DNA of 64,000 nucleotides. Source: Turritopsis dohrnii. Taxonomy: Eukaryota; Cnidaria; Hydrozoa; Anthoathecata; Oceaniidae. The notes under the pieces were generated by a model that was not told the origin of the DNA, did not search any database, and was given only the letters and a program-made list of their open reading frames with translations. Made by a program: the position numbers and the translations under genes. The stretch is from the NCBI GenBank assembly GCA_027922465.2, contig BQMF02000372.1:186001-250000 (forward strand). Reading direction: 5' to 3'. Positions 10,050 through 20,798 of the stretch are shown one piece after another (position 1 is the first letter of the stretch; each line of letters opens with the position of its first letter).

Positions 10050-11037
10050 TCCTAATACGCGCTGTGCATCCGCTTTTTTCACGCTTTCACTCTCTAAAAT
10101 TTCGGGTCGTTTTTGCGGTCACTTATTCATAATCGAGGGTCAGACCACGGTGGTTAATATTTTTCTACGATTAGTATTAGGGGAAAACATTGCATTGCAT
10201 TTAATCGTTTCAAATGTTTTGATTATTCGCGAGATCAAGAAACAATAGACAGCAACGAAAGTATTGCGCGAAGATTTATTAATGTTTTTAGGGTAAGTAC
10301 GCTTTAGAACGTTTTTGTTTGTTTATTTTGCTTTTCTTATAGTATTAATAGGGTTTCTACGTAATTACTTTTCAAATAATACGCGATTGAGGAAATGAAT
10401 ATCATGGTTTTTAATCATGATGCTCTGGATTCGTAAAGAAAATCGCAATTGTTTACGATTCACATTTTGGCACTTTTACGACTTTCGCGTTTGGCCTTTA
10501 TTTACTGGGGTGTGGATTCCATAAACAGTTACAGCGATTTTAATCTTTTTGTTGTTTACCTGTACGCACAATTTATTTTTACTACTGCATATATCGTATC
10601 GTGAAAGATTTATTACAAATATGTTGATGTGTTTCGGATCTTCTGATTAAAAAGTTTTTTTGTTCATAACTCCAGTGTTGAACTAAATATGCTTTAGCCG
10701 GAATACCTAGAGATTTTTAATTAAAAGAGTGAAGAGTGTTTTTTTCTGTATTGACGTTAGATATCTTTAATCAAGGGGATCCATTGCATTGCATCTTCAA
10801 TTTATTTTACAGAGTGAAAAATGTAAAAAGTGAAAAAAGTGGATGCACAGCGCGTATTTTTATTTTTGATGAATTAAAACCCGTGTTCTACACGCTGTTC
10901 TACATGGGACACTAAATTCTAAACATTCTACATCCAAACTTTATCTTTATCATACTAAAATTCATTATACTAAGCCTTTCTCTCTGTTCAGCTCACATAG
11001 ATTAAAACCTGTAAAAACTTTTTACACGGGTTACTAG
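10050..11037 (+). mobile_element. Non-autonomous Helitron inserted at the capsid/ATPase gene junction
   Basis: The 988-base element starts TCCTAATACGCGCTG and ends GGGTTACTAG. A 3' hairpin (GTAAAAACTTTTTAC) lies just before ACGGGTTACTAG, the Helitron terminal arrangement, and the flanks are A (10049) and T (11038), as Helitrons insert between A and T. It carries no Rep/helicase gene. A copy with the same ends is at 49395-50212. Its 3' end replaces the last codon and stop of the capsid-like gene. Confidence 0.85.
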
Positions 11038-12297
11038 TTAGATATATATAAGCGTTTAAGCTTCCTGCAGTTTCAGCGGTCTTTTCAATCTGTAAAGTGA
11101 CGCCTTCACTCGCATTTTCAATCTTTCGACCGGTCCCATGCAAGACATTCTCATCAATTGTTCTGAAATCTAACCATAGAGCATACTTGTTTGTCAATGA
11201 ATCAGAGACTTTTACATGATGTAATCCCAAGCGCTTTCGGTTTTCGCCAGCGCTATTATCTTTTGGTTTTCCTTCAGCAAAATACTTACAAATCTCATTG
11301 TATTGTTCAAACGGCTGCATCCCTTGAGCAAAAAGTTGGTTAGGCTTGCCCTCAACGATGACAGATACCTTTTTGATCTTTGGATTGTAGAATTTACCGG
11401 TATCTCGTTTGTAGGATTCTTCTTCTTCAAACAGAACTAAGATACCCTTCAAAGATTTGGCAGGTGTGTTGAATGACCAATTCCATGTTGTGTCTGACTT
11501 GTTTACTCTAATTTGTCTGTGTCGCAAAACTCTATCGTAGAGCAAAGCCATGTTTTCATATTGAGAAGTGATTTTTCTAGCCAAAGTGGATTGTGTCACA
11601 ATCTCATATTCAAGTGAGATGTTAGATATTTTGTATTTACTGTCTGGGGTTTTTCTTGAACCTGCGGTAGGAGTTGGAGGGTCAGAATAGATATCTCGGT
11701 TATAGTTGTTAAATGTGATCTCATAGCAAAGCCTATTCCCTAATCCAGCTTGATAATATGGGATAGTACTATCCAGCATCTCAAAGTCGAGTGGAATGAC
11801 AAACTTGTTTTTATAGGTGTCAGCAATGGCCTTGTCTTCTGCATCAGTGGTGTCTTTATCAGAAGCACCAATCCTCAATTTCATACAATTTTTGTACACC
11901 CATCATCGATGATGATACCCTGTCTTATCGCGTTTCTCTTTTCAAAGAAGGTTAACCATAAATCTCTGTAACACCCAAAAATATCAAAGTCATCGATACT
12001 CAATATCTCGTTACCTTCGAACTTGACAGCCAACTTTTTAACGATAGCTCTCCCAATGTTACTGACCAATGTTCTTTTTGAGTCAGCTTTCGATTTGAGT
12101 TCAATATCAAAACTTAGATTAGTTGTTCCCGGAATAATAACATAATCGCTTCCTAAATTTGGAAATCTAACCAACAATAGCTGATTTTGATCGATCTCAC
12201 TCGGATTGTGTGTGACAATTACTTTTTGACGAGAGCCTTTTACACCGCGGGCAGTTCTAAGTGAACGTTCTGGATTTAACCTCTTTCCATACTCCAT
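11038..12297 (-). pseudogene. Viral major-capsid-like protein, one frameshift, 3' end replaced
   Basis: Two overlapping frames (12297-11881 and 11899 downward) make up one gene of about 420 residues, broken by a one-base shift near 11890. The N-terminal half has RFPNLGSDYVIIPGTTNL and RTLVSNIGRAIVKKLAVKF; the C-terminal half has YQAGLGNRLCYEITFNNY and LLYDRVLRHRQI. Alternating beta-strand-like segments and the position beside the packaging ATPase suggest the jelly-roll capsid protein of a small dsDNA virus; that is inference from context and pattern. The Helitron at 10050-11037 supplies the present stop codon, adding about 15 foreign residues. Confidence 0.65.
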
Positions 12298-12319
12298 TAT
12301 TAATTATTTCTATGTTCTC

Positions 12320-12850
12320 GTTATGTTATCCACAAGTTGATTTGAAAATAATTTTCAGAACTACATGCCGTATCGGTGATCTGTTTCGCTACAAAGACGT
12401 CATACCTAAAAGGTTCAGATCTCACGTGGTGTACGGAGTGCACTGCACAGATTGCGTTTCGGTTTATGTGGGGAAAACTAAACGTCACATGCAAACACGC
12501 TTCAACGAACACAAAGATGTGAGAAAACCAACCGCCGTGACAGAACACTGTCTGCAAAATAATCATGGAGTGCTCCTCGATAATGTGAAGTTTTTTGCAA
12601 CGGGGAAGAGCGACAAAGAATTGTTGATCAAAGAATCGCTGACCGTGAAGAAACTTAAGCCAAATCTAAATGTTAATGTTACTTCGTATCCACTGGAGCT
12701 TTTCTAAATAGATATCTTTTGTATGTCATTTATATAATTATCTATATAATTTTAATCTTGCTGATGTATACGTGAAAATTTCATTGTTAGTGAACATGGT
12801 GTAAGAAAAACACCAAAACGTTTAATATGAATAAAAAATTGTTTTTTATT
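12320..12850 (+). mobile_element. 5'-truncated Penelope-like retroelement
   Basis: Only the 3' end is present: the GIY-YIG endonuclease coding end (next entry) and a short 3' tail to about 12850. It lies between two viral genes on the opposite strand. A hairpin at about 12799-12817 (GGTGT and ACACC arms) followed by AAAACG resembles the degenerate hammerhead-like motif that Penelope-like elements carry near their ends. The left edge near 12320 is a truncation. Confidence 0.75.
12325..12707 (+). pseudogene. Penelope-like GIY-YIG endonuclease, C-terminal part
   Basis: The frame encodes IIFRTTCRIGDLFRYKD, then VVYGVHCTDCVSVYVGKT and RHMQTRFNEH, ending in a lysine-rich segment. CxxC followed by the YVGKT form of the GIY-YIG motif and the TRxxEH helix is diagnostic of the endonuclease at the C-terminus of canonical Penelope-like reverse transcriptases, where it nicks the target DNA. 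The reverse transcriptase itself is missing. The remaining frame is open to its natural stop at 12707, so the insertion is not very old. Confidence 0.8.
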
Positions 12851-12959
12851 CTGACGAATGTGCGAATGTGCAAAACAACGGTTGTTCCTAGGTCTTCTTT
12901 TAGCATATTGCTATGTTGATCTGTGATTTTCAACGTGAGAGACTGAAATACACCATTTT

Positions 12960-13404
12960 TTAATTTTTTGTACTGAGGGTTTTTAGGCTCAACATGTGTG
13001 AATTTCTATATTTAGCGATGGGAACGGTTATTAAAATATCACTTAGCTGTCCATCCTCAAGATTATGAGTGTTGTTGAGTTCAAAGATGTAAATTCATTT
13101 TGGTTATTTTAGCGAGCTTATTTGTTCTGATTATTCGAGGGTCTTTGTCTAATGAGGTAAGTTCTACATTACCTGCTAAAAAGGCATTCAATTCCCTGCT
13201 CGTGTATTCCTGTCTAGGTATTATTTTCTCTGCTTTCCCATCACCAGCAGACAGAGTCACTTTCAACTCTGCGGTTATTTCATAAGGAACATTGTCTGCA
13301 AACATCTCAAGCAATGCAATTTCTTTTGAGCCATCCATATTTTGAATGGGGTAAGATAGATATATGGTCTTCTCACCCCTTACGACATTTACTGTGATAT
13401 ACAC
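12960..13404 (-). pseudogene. Viral protein of unknown function, frameshifted near the C-terminus
   Basis: The frame from 13404 to 13081 encodes 107 residues with a beta-rich look (YITVNVVRGEKTIYLSYP at the start). At about 13085 it ends prematurely; a neighbouring frame continues with coding-like sequence (LNNTHNLEDGQLSDILI) to about 12965, so a one-base change truncated it. It lies head to head with the gene starting at 13443, 38 bases away, which implies a shared divergent promoter. No domain recognised. Confidence 0.55.
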
Positions 13405-13442
13405 TTCTTGTATTAGAGAATAGAGGATTATATTTTTAAATA

Positions 13443-14597
13443 ATGGAGAACATTTTTAAATATGCTCCCAATGCGCTTTATGAACCAAATGGAGGACAAT
13501 ACCTTCAGATATTGAATTCTAAAGATTTATACAAAGAAACAATTATTGTCTCTGAAACTGGTTCTTATCCTGCGAGCTTTCCCAATATTTTTACTAATTA
13601 CGAAATGGATGAAAATGAACAACGCATGAAAATTTGGCAGGAACAACCATTTAAATTATGGCAAACCCAACTCAATTTTGTCACTTGGTGTGCTTCAAGT
13701 GCTTGTGGAGTCAGTTCTGAACATCTGAAAGAAGGTCGCTCTACTCCTATGATTAGATCAGTATATCGTTTTCACGTCTATTATCACATTAGACGAATCA
13801 TTAAGCGATTGCAGACACCTCTACCTTTTGAAGATAGTTTCAACCAAAACGATAATCCTTATAACAAAGAAGAGTTTTTAAAAATCTGTAATAAATATGG
13901 TGTCGATTCTGATCCTAAAAAATACAAAGGGCAATATTTTTACAGCTTGTATCAAAAAAGACGTAAAAACTATCCAACACCAAGTCTGAGTTATTTCACA
14001 GACGACTCCATGACACGATGGATTATAGAAAAATCTAAAGGCTTTACAAAAACAGGTCTTGTAAAAATTTCAGAGAGTGTTAGAGCATATGCTTATCTTG
14101 TTCTTAGTTCGCAAGCCTCTGCTCATTCTTCTATCTTAGGTAATAATTCGAGTGCTTTGACAGCTCAAAGAGTTTTTATGAACAACTTGGAAGACATTGT
14201 TAACCGGAGAGTTGATATTCAAGATGACATTAAACGTTATCAAGATACTTTAAATTACGCTTCAAGCAAAGTTGATTATTCTGTTGGACAAGGTATTTAC
14301 ATGTTACCTAGTGACATGAATCTAAACATCAAGTCGGGGGTGTCTGGTTACAATAACAAAATTCTCATATCTAATGACAATTTGGGCCTCGGAAGAAACA
14401 AAATGATTGTTATGCAAGAGCATCATATTTCAAACAAGGTGACTAGCTCTCCAACACAAACAAAAAATAAAAATTCACAAAAGGAAGTTCACAAAAGAGT
14501 GAGTCAAAGAGATTACTTCCCATCTCATGAAGAAGAGAAAATTGCTTTGATTTTAGCGATAACCACAATGTTTAGTATATGGTATATATTTCGCTGA
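13443..14597 (+). CDS. Viral structural-type protein with C-terminal membrane anchor, intact
   Basis: A single unbroken frame of 384 residues starting at 13443, the only long intact viral gene here. It has a large alpha/beta-looking body (motifs QPFKLWQTQLNFVTW, SACGVSSEHL, DSMTRWIIEKSKGF, DIKRYQDTLNYASSKVDYSV), a polar linker, and one membrane segment at the very C-terminus (ALILAITTMFSIWYIF). The C-terminal hydrophobic tail is shared in style with the small proteins of the minus-strand run. A penton, minor capsid or membrane-attached virion protein would fit, but I recognise no domain. Why it stayed open while its neighbours decayed is unclear. Confidence 0.65.
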   Translation: MENIFKYAPNALYEPNGGQYLQILNSKDLYKETIIVSETGSYPASFPNIFTNYEMDENEQRMKIWQEQPFKLWQTQLNFVTWCASSACGVSSEHLKEGRSTPMIRSVYRFHVYYHIRRIIKRLQTPLPFEDSFNQNDNPYNKEEFLKICNKYGVDSDPKKYKGQYFYSLYQKRRKNYPTPSLSYFTDDSMTRWIIEKSKGFTKTGLVKISESVRAYAYLVLSSQASAHSSILGNNSSALTAQRVFMNNLEDIVNRRVDIQDDIKRYQDTLNYASSKVDYSVGQGIYMLPSDMNLNIKSGVSGYNNKILISNDNLGLGRNKMIVMQEHHISNKVTSSPTQTKNKNSQKEVHKRVSQRDYFPSHEEEKIALILAITTMFSIWYIFR

Positions 14598-14845
14598 TCA
14601 GCGCATATAGTTTGCAATTATAGCCGGCATTGTGGATACATGCTGACACTTCTAAGCCCTGGCGTTTGTTGAATTTCGATCGAAATGACGGTAACCTGAA
14701 TGTCTCTATGGACCAGGGAAACCTGACAGTGATAAATCACCCAGACGCAATGCTAACCATTCCGCGATATATTCAACTCAACTGCGGGGAAGTGCGCACT
14801 CATGCAAGTTTTACAACCAGAACATGAGAGATCTACAACCTCTCA
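14598..14845 (+). other. Short open frame after the viral block, unidentified
   Basis: Bases 14630-14827 are open for 65 residues, including FDRNDGNLNVSMDQGNLTV and AMLTIPRYIQLNC, which reads like protein and not random sequence. It may be a further fragment of the viral block. No family assigned. Confidence 0.3.
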
Positions 14846-14849
14846 AACG

Positions 14850-14922
14850 AACTGCGTGGGGTTCGAACACACGACCTTGCTGTTGCAAGTTAGCGTTCTT
14901 ATCCACTAGACTACGCTGATCT
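14850..14922 (-). repeat. tRNA-like sequence (Pol III promoter boxes), SINE head or tRNA pseudogene
   Basis: On the minus strand an A-box-like TAGTCTAGTGG and a B-box-like TGTTCGAACCC lie at tRNA spacing. The T-arm can form with one mismatch, but the flanking 7-base acceptor arms do not pair, so this is not a good functional tRNA. A SINE head or a decayed tRNA is more likely. Confidence 0.55.
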
Positions 14923-14929
14923 GTGTGTT

Positions 14930-15880
14930 AAAAGTATTGTTAGCTCATTTATGTTATAAAGTTTAAACTGCTACAAACTGCTTTTTACTACAATTGGGGA
15001 TTTCCCTGGACATTTTTATGAGATATTTAATTGTTTACATTTCTGAGTAGTTTGTGGTTATAATAATAATATTAGGGAAAACCCCTAATATTTATTAACT
15101 AAACTTTATATAGGGAAATACCCAAAATCATATGATTTTTCATGTTAATATTTTATGAGAAAATAATTAACAGGGATTTTCGCTTATGATTAGGAGGAAT
15201 ACAATTTTGGGCCAACATCCGCACTTTCCTATCTCTTCAGTTTAGAATGTATGCTTATTTGAAAGATCTTTAACTAGAAGATATGAGAAATTTAGTTTCG
15301 GAAAAAAAGAACTTGAATAGATCTCGTTTGAAGTGTAAATAGTTTTTGAGATTTTTTGTTTTCATTCAGCTTTTGATCTAACTATATTGCTACAGTATTT
15401 TTACCAGTTGAAGTGAATGAGTTTCTTTTGTATCACTTTTGATTATACCATTGAGTTATCTAGTAGACTTTACATTGAACATGGATTGATAATGGACAGG
15501 AAGCTAAAGAACTAGCTTTTAACAAAGTCGAATCATTTGCAATTTCAAATCATTTGCAATTTCATATTACTCAAAATGTAGATAACAGACAATCATAAGA
15601 GGTCCATAATTAGGGAATTGTCCTAAAGTTGTCCTAGCGTTTTAGTCTTTGTCCTAAATTTTCTCAAACTTTGCCCTAAAATGTCCAGAAATACTATCTA
15701 AAATTGTCCTAAATTCATAAAAAAATTACTTGATTTTGCACTGGGAGGTCTGCAAACCTGACTTTATATTGTGACATTACTTGATATTAAGTTTTTCATA
15801 ACTGAAAATTGCTAATGGGCCAATTTTTGATAATTTTCAACAAATTATCACATCAAAACGAGGCAAGGGAGCACAGTTTG
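14930..15880. other. Intergenic with a diffuse GTCCTAAA repeat
   Basis: No gene recognised. Between about 15615 and 15715 the phrase TTGTCCTAAA recurs about five times in imperfect form. A short inverted repeat (TAATATTAGG ... CCTAATATT) lies near 15068-15095. Confidence 0.35.
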
Positions 15881-16320
15881 TTATTTGTACACTTAAAGTA
15901 ATAAGGTCTTTGAATCGCAATATAACTAATGTACACTAATATTGATAGGATACATTTCAAAAAAACTAACAAAAATTACATAATATTCTTGCAGCGGTGC
16001 AACTTCCTTATCCCAAAAAGGAAATAGCGACCTTTCAGTTATGGATTAGCGCCCTTTCAGTCATGCGTATTCATCTATTCAACTCGCTCTTCGGACTTTG
16101 TTGTCGTCGACGAAGGTATCAACAGCCCTTCGAAATATTGCTGAAAATTTAAAACGATAAGAGTATTTTTGCGTAAAATGATGTATCTAAATTTATAATT
16201 ACAAAGTTACTCTTCGAAGATGACTCTGAAACAACACAATGTTGTGAATGAATATCCGGCTTTCACGCATTCGATATTTTCGCTGGCGAACGGGTGATTC
16301 CACGCACCCTTTCCGCAAAC
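15880..16320. repeat. Interspersed repeat, copy 1 (partner 18420-18660, inverted)
   Basis: Phrases such as TCTTTGAATCGCAATATAAC, ACTAACAAAAATTACA and TTTTCGCTGGCGAACGGGTG recur in the same order on the opposite strand at 18420-18660. This copy is longer, with extra sequence in the middle. No coding capacity; family unnamed. Confidence 0.65.
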
Positions 16321-17690
16321 CTTATATATATTGATTGAAATAATAGTCTGTTTTCCCAAAGCCATCAACAAAATGCATAAAAAGATCATCATGCCATTTC
16401 ATGGTTGAAATAAAAAACAAAAAAAGTGAATTCATGTACACATTTATCCTAAAAATAATTATAATTAAAAACACAAATTCAATGACAGTAATTGTAAAGC
16501 GTTTGGTTGGAACGTCTATAAAATCAACCAATACTATATGTTTATACGGGTTCAACACTCAACACTGGAGCTAAATTAAATTAAGACTTTCAACGTGGGA
16601 TACACAACCAAACATCAAAATAACAAAAATAATTGAAAAATGAAATGCCCTAGTCAATACCGAAAAGGTAAGAAGTGAAGATAAAATCGAAATGCCAAAC
16701 TTATGTACCCAGGCATAGCACGTAAACAACTACCATAACACAAAATAATGTGTAATCATGACAAAATTTCAAAATCCATCCAGCAATGCAATGCTTCTTA
16801 TTTGTATAAGCACAGCACACAGTCTTATCACATTGTACAGCAATAATTAATGAATTTCTGAAATACATAACCAACTAACCCTTAACTAACCCTCACAACA
16901 TCATAATTTAACCATGTGCTTCATTTATGTAATGGTTTATATACACTTTTTGACCTAAAAGAAAAAGATTTCAGTGAAGAACAGCTACAATACACACTAC
17001 TGCAACAAACATATTGAAGGAAACAAATGCAAAAGACATAAATGACAGACAGGAAGAGAAACAAAGCACCAAACATCGTCAATAAAATATACAGGAAAAT
17101 TTAAAAAAGGAGACATGGTTGAGATGAGATAAGACAGCATACCATGTTTCCATTTCCACAGCCATGGGTACTATTTTTAATTAATCTGTAAATAAATAAA
17201 TCTTCTTTGCTAACTAATGGCGCGCACTTCTTCTGTATAGCCACATTATTTGATAATTAAAACGAAATAAGTAAAACATTTCTTCTGTGCTTTTGCATCA
17301 TAAACAAAGATTTAAATACATGCATAATAAAATACATCAATACAACTAACAAACTCACTTAAAGGTGCTACCCGTTGTTCTTTTATTAATCTAAAATACT
17401 ATAACAGTAAAAGTTTAGCAATAAACACAATAATAAAACGTTTTATAATAATAAAACATTCATATGTATACAAACCTGTGTTTCTTTGTCAAATTCACAA
17501 TGAAGAAATGAAATTCATTATTAACAACCGAAAGTTTTGGAAATCGTCAGCCAATCAAATGAGCGCATTTGAAGAGTTTTCCTTTATTGCGCAATGAAAA
17601 CGATCAGCGACGGAGCTTCACCAAATACTAATTGTAAAAAAAAAACCCTCGGTTTTACGACGAAAAGGGAAAAACTAAGAAGGATTTGAC
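16321..17690. other. Intergenic, nothing recognised
   Basis: AT-rich DNA with only short non-convincing frames on both strands. Confidence 0.3.
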
Positions 17691-17691
17691 C

Positions 17692-18380
17692 GTTTAAAGA
17701 AAAGTAAATATGTCACTCTCTAAAATATGTGGTATGGACAATTGCGAATTAGTATAATAGTAACCCGGGTAAAACATTTTTACCATATCTGACTTCCAAA
17801 AGGATATATGCAAATCCCCTGTCGAAAAAAGGTGACAAAAAATATAATCAAGGTCTACAGAGCTCGTAACGAAAAATTAAATCAAGGAATAGAGATTTAA
17901 AAGTGTACACGTTATAGAGCTCGAAAAACTGATCAAAAAAATGTATGGGATCTTTTCGCTACGATCAACTGTTGCAGAGATATCGTCGGTTAAAGATTTT
18001 GGTGACGTCATAGCCGCAGTACCAAATAAAATTTAGGCCCAAATTTTGCGTCACCCCATCACCCGTATCGCAGACCCCCAAAAACACCAATTATCCCTAT
18101 TGATTCTCGAGATATTTCCCAAAAAATGTCACATTTGATTGGGGATGCAATGCAATGATTCCCCGTGATAGATTGAAAAACTGACGTCAAATGCCACATG
18201 CTGTAATGCTAATTGTGAATAGTCTTGAGTGGTCTAACCGCCGCTATATGACCATAAATTACCGTAAATTTGAAAAAAAAACCACACTCTAAAACAAAAG
18301 TAGTATGCACACACGCGGATTAGTATAAGACTAGTAACCCAGGTAACATTTTTTTTACCAGCTTTAATTTCAAAAAGATA
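17692..18380 (-). mobile_element. Head-to-tail Helitron cluster: full copy 17758-18330 between partial copies
   Basis: Read on the minus strand, 18330-17758 starts TCTTATACTAATCCGCG and ends with a hairpin (GGTAAAA/TTTTACC) and CGGGTTACTA. At 18330/18331 it is joined directly to the CTAG end of another copy (18331 to about 18375, 3' end only). At 17757/17758 its own 3' end runs into the 5' end of a third copy (17692-17757). The two internal joints are end-to-end with no A/T target between them at 18330/18331. Confidence 0.75.
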
Positions 18381-18419
18381 AGATAAGATAACTGTATTCT
18401 GTAATACCAAAGTACATCT

Positions 18420-18660
18420 ATAGACAAGGTTGGGTGCGTAGAATCACCTGTTTGCCAGCGAAAATTATAGAATGTATCAAAGCCAGAAATTCATTCAACA
18501 AATTCAGACGAACGAGTTCAATGCATGACATAACTGAAAGAATGCATGCATAACTGCAAGAATATCTGTAATTTTTGTTAGTTTCCTTGAAACTTATGCA
18601 GTGTATGCTATCAATGTAATATACATGTTAGTTATATAGCGATTCAAAGATCTTATTAAT
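18420..18660. repeat. Interspersed repeat, copy 2 (inverted relative to 15880-16320)
   Basis: Reverse complement of much of the repeat at 15880-16320. It separates two Helitron copies, so the Helitrons and this repeat have inserted near one another. Confidence 0.6.
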
Positions 18661-18663
18661 TAA

Positions 18664-19021
18664 TCTTATTATAATAATTCCCGTTGTGCATACCACTTTT
18701 ATTTTAGAGTGTGATATATTTTGTTTTATTTACGGTCATTGTCTTCTTATGTGCGTGTAAATTCACGTAGAGGCGAGATACTTTTTTCACGATCATTCCA
18801 AAAGCGATACGAGTGACGCAAAATTTGAGTCAAAATTTTATTTGGTATTGCCACTACGATGTCAGCAAAATCACTGACCGACGATATCTCTGCAACGGTT
18901 GATTGTAGCGAAATGATCCCATACAAGATTTAATTTTTGTCACCTACTTTTCTACACGGGACTTTCGCACATCCGTTTTGAAATTAAGACCCATAAAAAA
19001 AACATTTACACAAGTTGCTAG
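18664..19021 (+). mobile_element. Short non-autonomous Helitron
   Basis: Starts TCTTATTATAATAATTCCC after A (18663) and ends AAGTTGCTAG before T (19022). The 358 bases include the same interior as the copies at 48835 and 63213 (for example CGATATCTCTGCAACGGTTG). The terminal hairpin is degenerate. Confidence 0.75.
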
Positions 19022-19115
19022 TCTTATTATACTTATACTTATATATATACTTATATATATACTTATACTTATACTTATACTTGTTATACTTATTATACTT
19101 ATACTTTATTATAAT
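19022..19115. repeat. TATACT-type simple repeat
   Basis: Runs of TTATACT and TATATA units directly following the Helitron end. Confidence 0.85.
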
Positions 19116-19339
19116 TATGATTTTTCTAACTTTAGCCTGGTAATCAAGATGATGGTGATTTGATTTGATTGAAATTGGATAGACTTATATATTTTGGATG
19201 TCAAGTTCAAGCTGTCTTTCCATGCCTTGTTACTGATCATTTTGATGAGTGTATATCAGTTTTGAATTACTGGATTGTTATATTTCAAACCCTGGTTCTT
19301 GTTGTGCACTTTCTTTACACTATAGTGGTTCAGCTGGAA

Positions 19340-19632
19340 GACCTTCCTTTGTAATACCTGAAAAGACTCTTGAATTATATATTATGTATAATTTCACTGA
19401 AAAGAAAATTGCTAACATGATTGGAGTAAGTAAATGCACAGTTCAGAGAAGAATAAAGGAATTAAAGTTACAAAAGAGTCTTGAGACACAAATCATTGAC
19501 GAAGAGCTGGATGATGTTGTGGGAAACATAGTAGGAGCATTTCCCAATTGTGGAATTAAGCGAATGAAGGGGTATCTATGTGCAGATGGTCTAAACATTC
19601 GATGGAATAGAGTTCGTGCATCTATGTGGTAA
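19340..19632 (+). pseudogene. Helix-turn-helix/integrase-type transposase, N-terminal fragment
   Basis: The frame encodes SAGRPSFVIPEKTLEL, a helix-turn-helix (KKIANMIGVSKCTVQRRI) and then IIDEELDDVVGNIV and AFPNCGIKRMKGYL, ending at RVRASMW. This order matches the N-terminal region of a widespread animal family of transposon-derived proteins that carry an integrase-type catalytic core further downstream; that core is missing here. A related-looking N-terminal region is encoded in the transposon at 38287-39737. Truncated by a stop at 19630. Confidence 0.55.
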
Positions 19633-19639
19633 TCCAACC

Positions 19640-20798
19640 TGATGTGATGAGAAATATAATGATAGTTGTTAATTATTAGAGCTGGAATTATCATTATTAG
19701 AGCTGGATCATATAGTGAGAAATACAGTAGAAGGATTTCCCAATATAAATAAAAATAGTCCGTCAGTCAATACAGAGGAAAAGTAACTGAAAAATTTGGA
19801 AGTGGCTTAAATCAAATAAAGGCTCTGTGTTAAGTGATTTTAACTATCAACAAAATCAAATCAGGTAAATATATATCATTGACATATTTTATCTAGCCGC
19901 CCATGTTCAGCCTGCGTTGTATCACCACCTGCTCCAAATTATTGCACTTAAGACCAGCGATAAGACTTCCTTTGCTGCTGGCTTTATCGCTTAATAAAGC
20001 TTGTTTGCATGTGAAGAGAAATACGTTCCTGGTGTTTCAAATCTTGCATGTTCTTAACTCAGCCGTTCATTGTCGCGGTCGCATTTAAAATGTCAGCAGA
20101 CTTTCTTGCTTTACACAATGCATTCCGAACGTGAACTTCACGTGGTTGTTATTTGCGATTTTAAACCAATCAAGTATCAGTTTAACAGTACACTCAAAAT
20201 GCAGAGAGAAAAACTTTTCAACTTATTATTAGCTTTTGTTTTACGCGCTCTAACATGGGTGCTGTTAGAAGTAGGTGAAAAAATGGTTTCTCTTCTTAAA
20301 AAGATCACACAGGAGGTGAAAAAAATGCACGTCCTAAATGAATGAAGTGAATAAAAAAAGGTTCGATAAGATTAAAATAGATTAAAAGAAATTGATTAAA
20401 AGAAATTAAGACAACTATTAAGACAAAAGCAAAAAAAAAAAAATTATTTTGTTTCATGATTCTCTTTTTTTTTACCTATCGGTTTTTAAACATTTTGATT
20501 GCTGGAAAAAAAGTTCACCCGTCTCAGACAGTCAGGCAAGCGTTAGGATACACTGGCAAACCGAACATGCTTTTTTTTTATAAAAACGAGAATTTCATTT
20601 TTACACATGCCACCGTTCACTGCGTTGCATCTATATACAAAATTTTCTTCCCAATCACAATAAAAAACTTTCAACAAGTAGACCAGGATATGAAGTGATT
20701 CACTTGATTCTGCATTCGTTTGCAATAAAATTTAGATCATCAGATTCAGCAAATATTGATCTCCAATTGCGAGAGCCTCTGATACACAGGAGTTGACT
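19640..20798. other. Intergenic with unsupported short frames
   Basis: Several open frames of 60-90 codons (for example 20070-20345 plus) show no recognisable domain and no supporting splice or repeat structure. I treat them as chance. Confidence 0.3.

Larger units (their letters stand above)
7505..14597. mobile_element. Endogenous dsDNA virus remnant (Polinton-like class, inferred)
   Basis: A run of tightly packed intronless genes on the minus strand (13404 to 7505) and one diverging plus-strand gene (13443-14597). They include a capsid-like protein, an FtsK/HerA-like packaging ATPase and several small proteins with single membrane segments. That content and packing fits small dsDNA viruses of the Polinton-like/adintovirus class and not a cellular locus. 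No DNA polymerase, integrase, protease or terminal inverted repeats are visible, so this is a part of a genome. All but one or two genes carry stops or frameshifts, and a Helitron and a Penelope-like fragment are inserted. The exact virus group is inference. Confidence 0.7.

Noticed and set aside
17692..19021. Interpreting the short repeats as ordinary TIR-type MITEs
   Set aside because: Their two ends are not inverted copies; TC start, hairpin plus CTAG end and A/T flanks fit Helitrons.
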